Shown: positions 5,647 to 6,208 of the stretch, piece after piece
How positions within the stretch are numbered: position 1 is the stretch's first letter
Layout of the letters: every line of letters begins with the position of its first letter
Assembly (NCBI GenBank): GCA_003524435.1
Contig: DQHP01000058.1
Span: forward strand, 1 to 6,208
Reading direction: 5' to 3'
DNA: 6,208 nucleotides
From: Microbacterium sp.
GTDB lineage: Bacteria > Actinomycetota > Actinomycetes > Actinomycetales > Microbacteriaceae
Translations under genes and position numbers: made by a program
The notes under the pieces: generated by a model
Databases searched by the model: none
Told to the model about the DNA's origin: nothing
The model's input: the letters and a program-made list of their open reading frames with translations, nothing else

Positions 5647-6092
5647 TCGGTCGGCGCCGACGAGGTGCGGAAAACGAGCTTGTGGTAGAGCACGAAGCGG
5701 ATCATGACCACGATCACGATGCTGATCAGGTTCACGATGTTGAGGCCGAGCGCACCGGTGGCGTGACCGGTGGTCGCCGTCAGCGCTTCGACGCCGAGCC
5801 AGACGATGCCCGCTCCCAGCAGCGTGCACGCGATGTTCGTACCGAGGAACAGCGCAAGCTCTGACACCCGACCACGACGGTCGCGGTGCCGAAAGGTCCA
5901 CTCACGGTTGCCGATGTACGCGTTGACGAGCGCGACCAGTGAGGCGACGATCTTCGACACAACCGGATCCCAGTCGAACGCGAACACCAACAGGTTGAAG
6001 ATGCCGATCTCGATCAGGGTGCTGATGGCACCGACGACGAGGAATCTGCTTCCCACGCCCACGAGACGGCGGAGCCGGGCTGGGATGTTCAC
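5631..6092 (-). CDS. GtrA-family small membrane protein
   Basis: Encodes a 153-residue protein with the four-helix layout of the GtrA/DPMS family (PF04138): helices at about 17-39, 44-62, 78-100 and 116-136. The loop after helix 2 carries the family-like NREWTF (62-67) with flanking basic residues (RHRDRRGR), and helix 4 ends in YHKLVFR (136-142). Family members act in the membrane with polyprenyl-phosphate-linked sugars, often as flippases or partners of a glycosyltransferase in cell-wall or surface glycan decoration; the donor here is unknown. Translation starts at GTG 6092-6090. AGGGGA abuts it directly, too close for a normal Shine-Dalgarno, while TACTCT lies 6 nt upstream, favouring a leaderless start. 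A further minus-strand gene ends 27 bp upstream, so it may also be co-transcribed. The C-terminal tail is short and Pro/Thr-rich. Confidence 0.88.
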   Translation of the reverse strand: MNIPARLRRLVGVGSRFLVVGAISTLIEIGIFNLLVFAFDWDPVVSKIVASLVALVNAYIGNREWTFRHRDRRGRVSELALFLGTNIACTLLGAGIVWLGVEALTATTGHATGALGLNIVNLISIVIVVMIRFVLYHKLVFRTSSAPTDTPAP

Positions 6093-6098
6093 TCCCCT

Positions 6099-6104
6099 AG
6101 AGTA
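6099..6104 (-). promoter_or_regulatory. -10 element placing the GtrA gene in a leaderless transcript
   Basis: On the minus strand TACTCT (TANNNT) is followed by six bases (AGGGGA) and then GTG 6092. This is the same spacing as at the two plus-strand leaderless candidates. The intervening bases happen to resemble a Shine-Dalgarno, but with zero spacing. No clear -35 is seen. Confidence 0.45.
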
Positions 6105-6119
6105 CTGGGTCTGACCTGG

Positions 6120-6208
6120 TCACTCCGCCCAGGGGAAGGGGCGCTCGCGGTCGAGTTCGCCGTCGCGGCCGATGCCTTCGAGCGTGTCGCCGCCGGCGCG
6201 AACGCACA
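6120..6208 (-). CDS. C-terminal end of an unidentified gene (runs off the right edge)
   Basis: On the minus strand one frame stays open from the window edge for 28 codons and stops at TGA 6122-6120. It ends in LDRERPFPWAE. Nearly all third positions are G or C (about 25 of 28), which supports real coding. The end is hydrophilic and acidic, with no recognisable motif. The gene lies 27 bp upstream of the GtrA gene in the same direction, so the two may form an operon. I cannot name the product from this fragment. Confidence 0.55.
   Translation of the reverse strand, partial: CVRAGGDTLEGIGRDGELDRERPFPWAE

Overview
The window looks like chromosomal DNA of a high-GC Gram-positive actinobacterium, and I favour Microbacteriaceae. 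The signs are strong G/C at third codon positions, fused Wzz/BY-kinase proteins of the actinobacterial type, and three genes with a -10 hexamer at leaderless distance from the start codon. The family assignment is inference; no marker gene is present. I see no rRNA, tRNA, IS element or CRISPR array.

Layout, left to right. Positions 1-332 (minus strand) carry the first 110 codons of an unidentified membrane protein that runs off the edge. A 121-bp divergent region (333-453) separates it from two tandem plus-strand paralogues, 454-1824 and 1942-3369. Each is a complete polysaccharide co-polymerase/tyrosine autokinase: a Wzz-like two-helix membrane part, then a Walker-type BY-kinase domain ending in a tyrosine cluster. 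They descend from one duplication and stay almost in register (offset 1488 nt). A 7-bp perfect hairpin directly after the second stop codon probably ends this unit.

At 3441-5219 lies an unrelated redox gene. It encodes a six-helix, probably di-heme cytochrome b fused to a C-terminal sulfite-oxidase-fold molybdopterin domain. A small single-domain cupin follows (5286-5618). Convergent to it on the minus strand are a GtrA-family membrane protein (5631-6092) and, upstream of that, the last 28 codons of an unidentified gene (6120-6208).

How the genes may work together: the two kinases would control chain length and export of a surface polysaccharide, probably with polymerase and flippase genes outside the window. 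GtrA proteins often act on polyprenyl-linked sugars, so this one could belong to the same cell-envelope theme, but it sits in a separate minus-strand unit. The cytochrome b/molybdopterin protein would pass electrons between the quinone pool and a substrate. The cupin has no evident link to it beyond adjacency.

Most worth a second look: the paired intact BY-kinases with different tyrosine tails; the cytochrome b-molybdoenzyme fusion whose predicted topology puts the catalytic domain in the cytoplasm; and the identical TANNNT-6 nt-start geometry in front of three genes. I did not find a clear novel multi-gene system.
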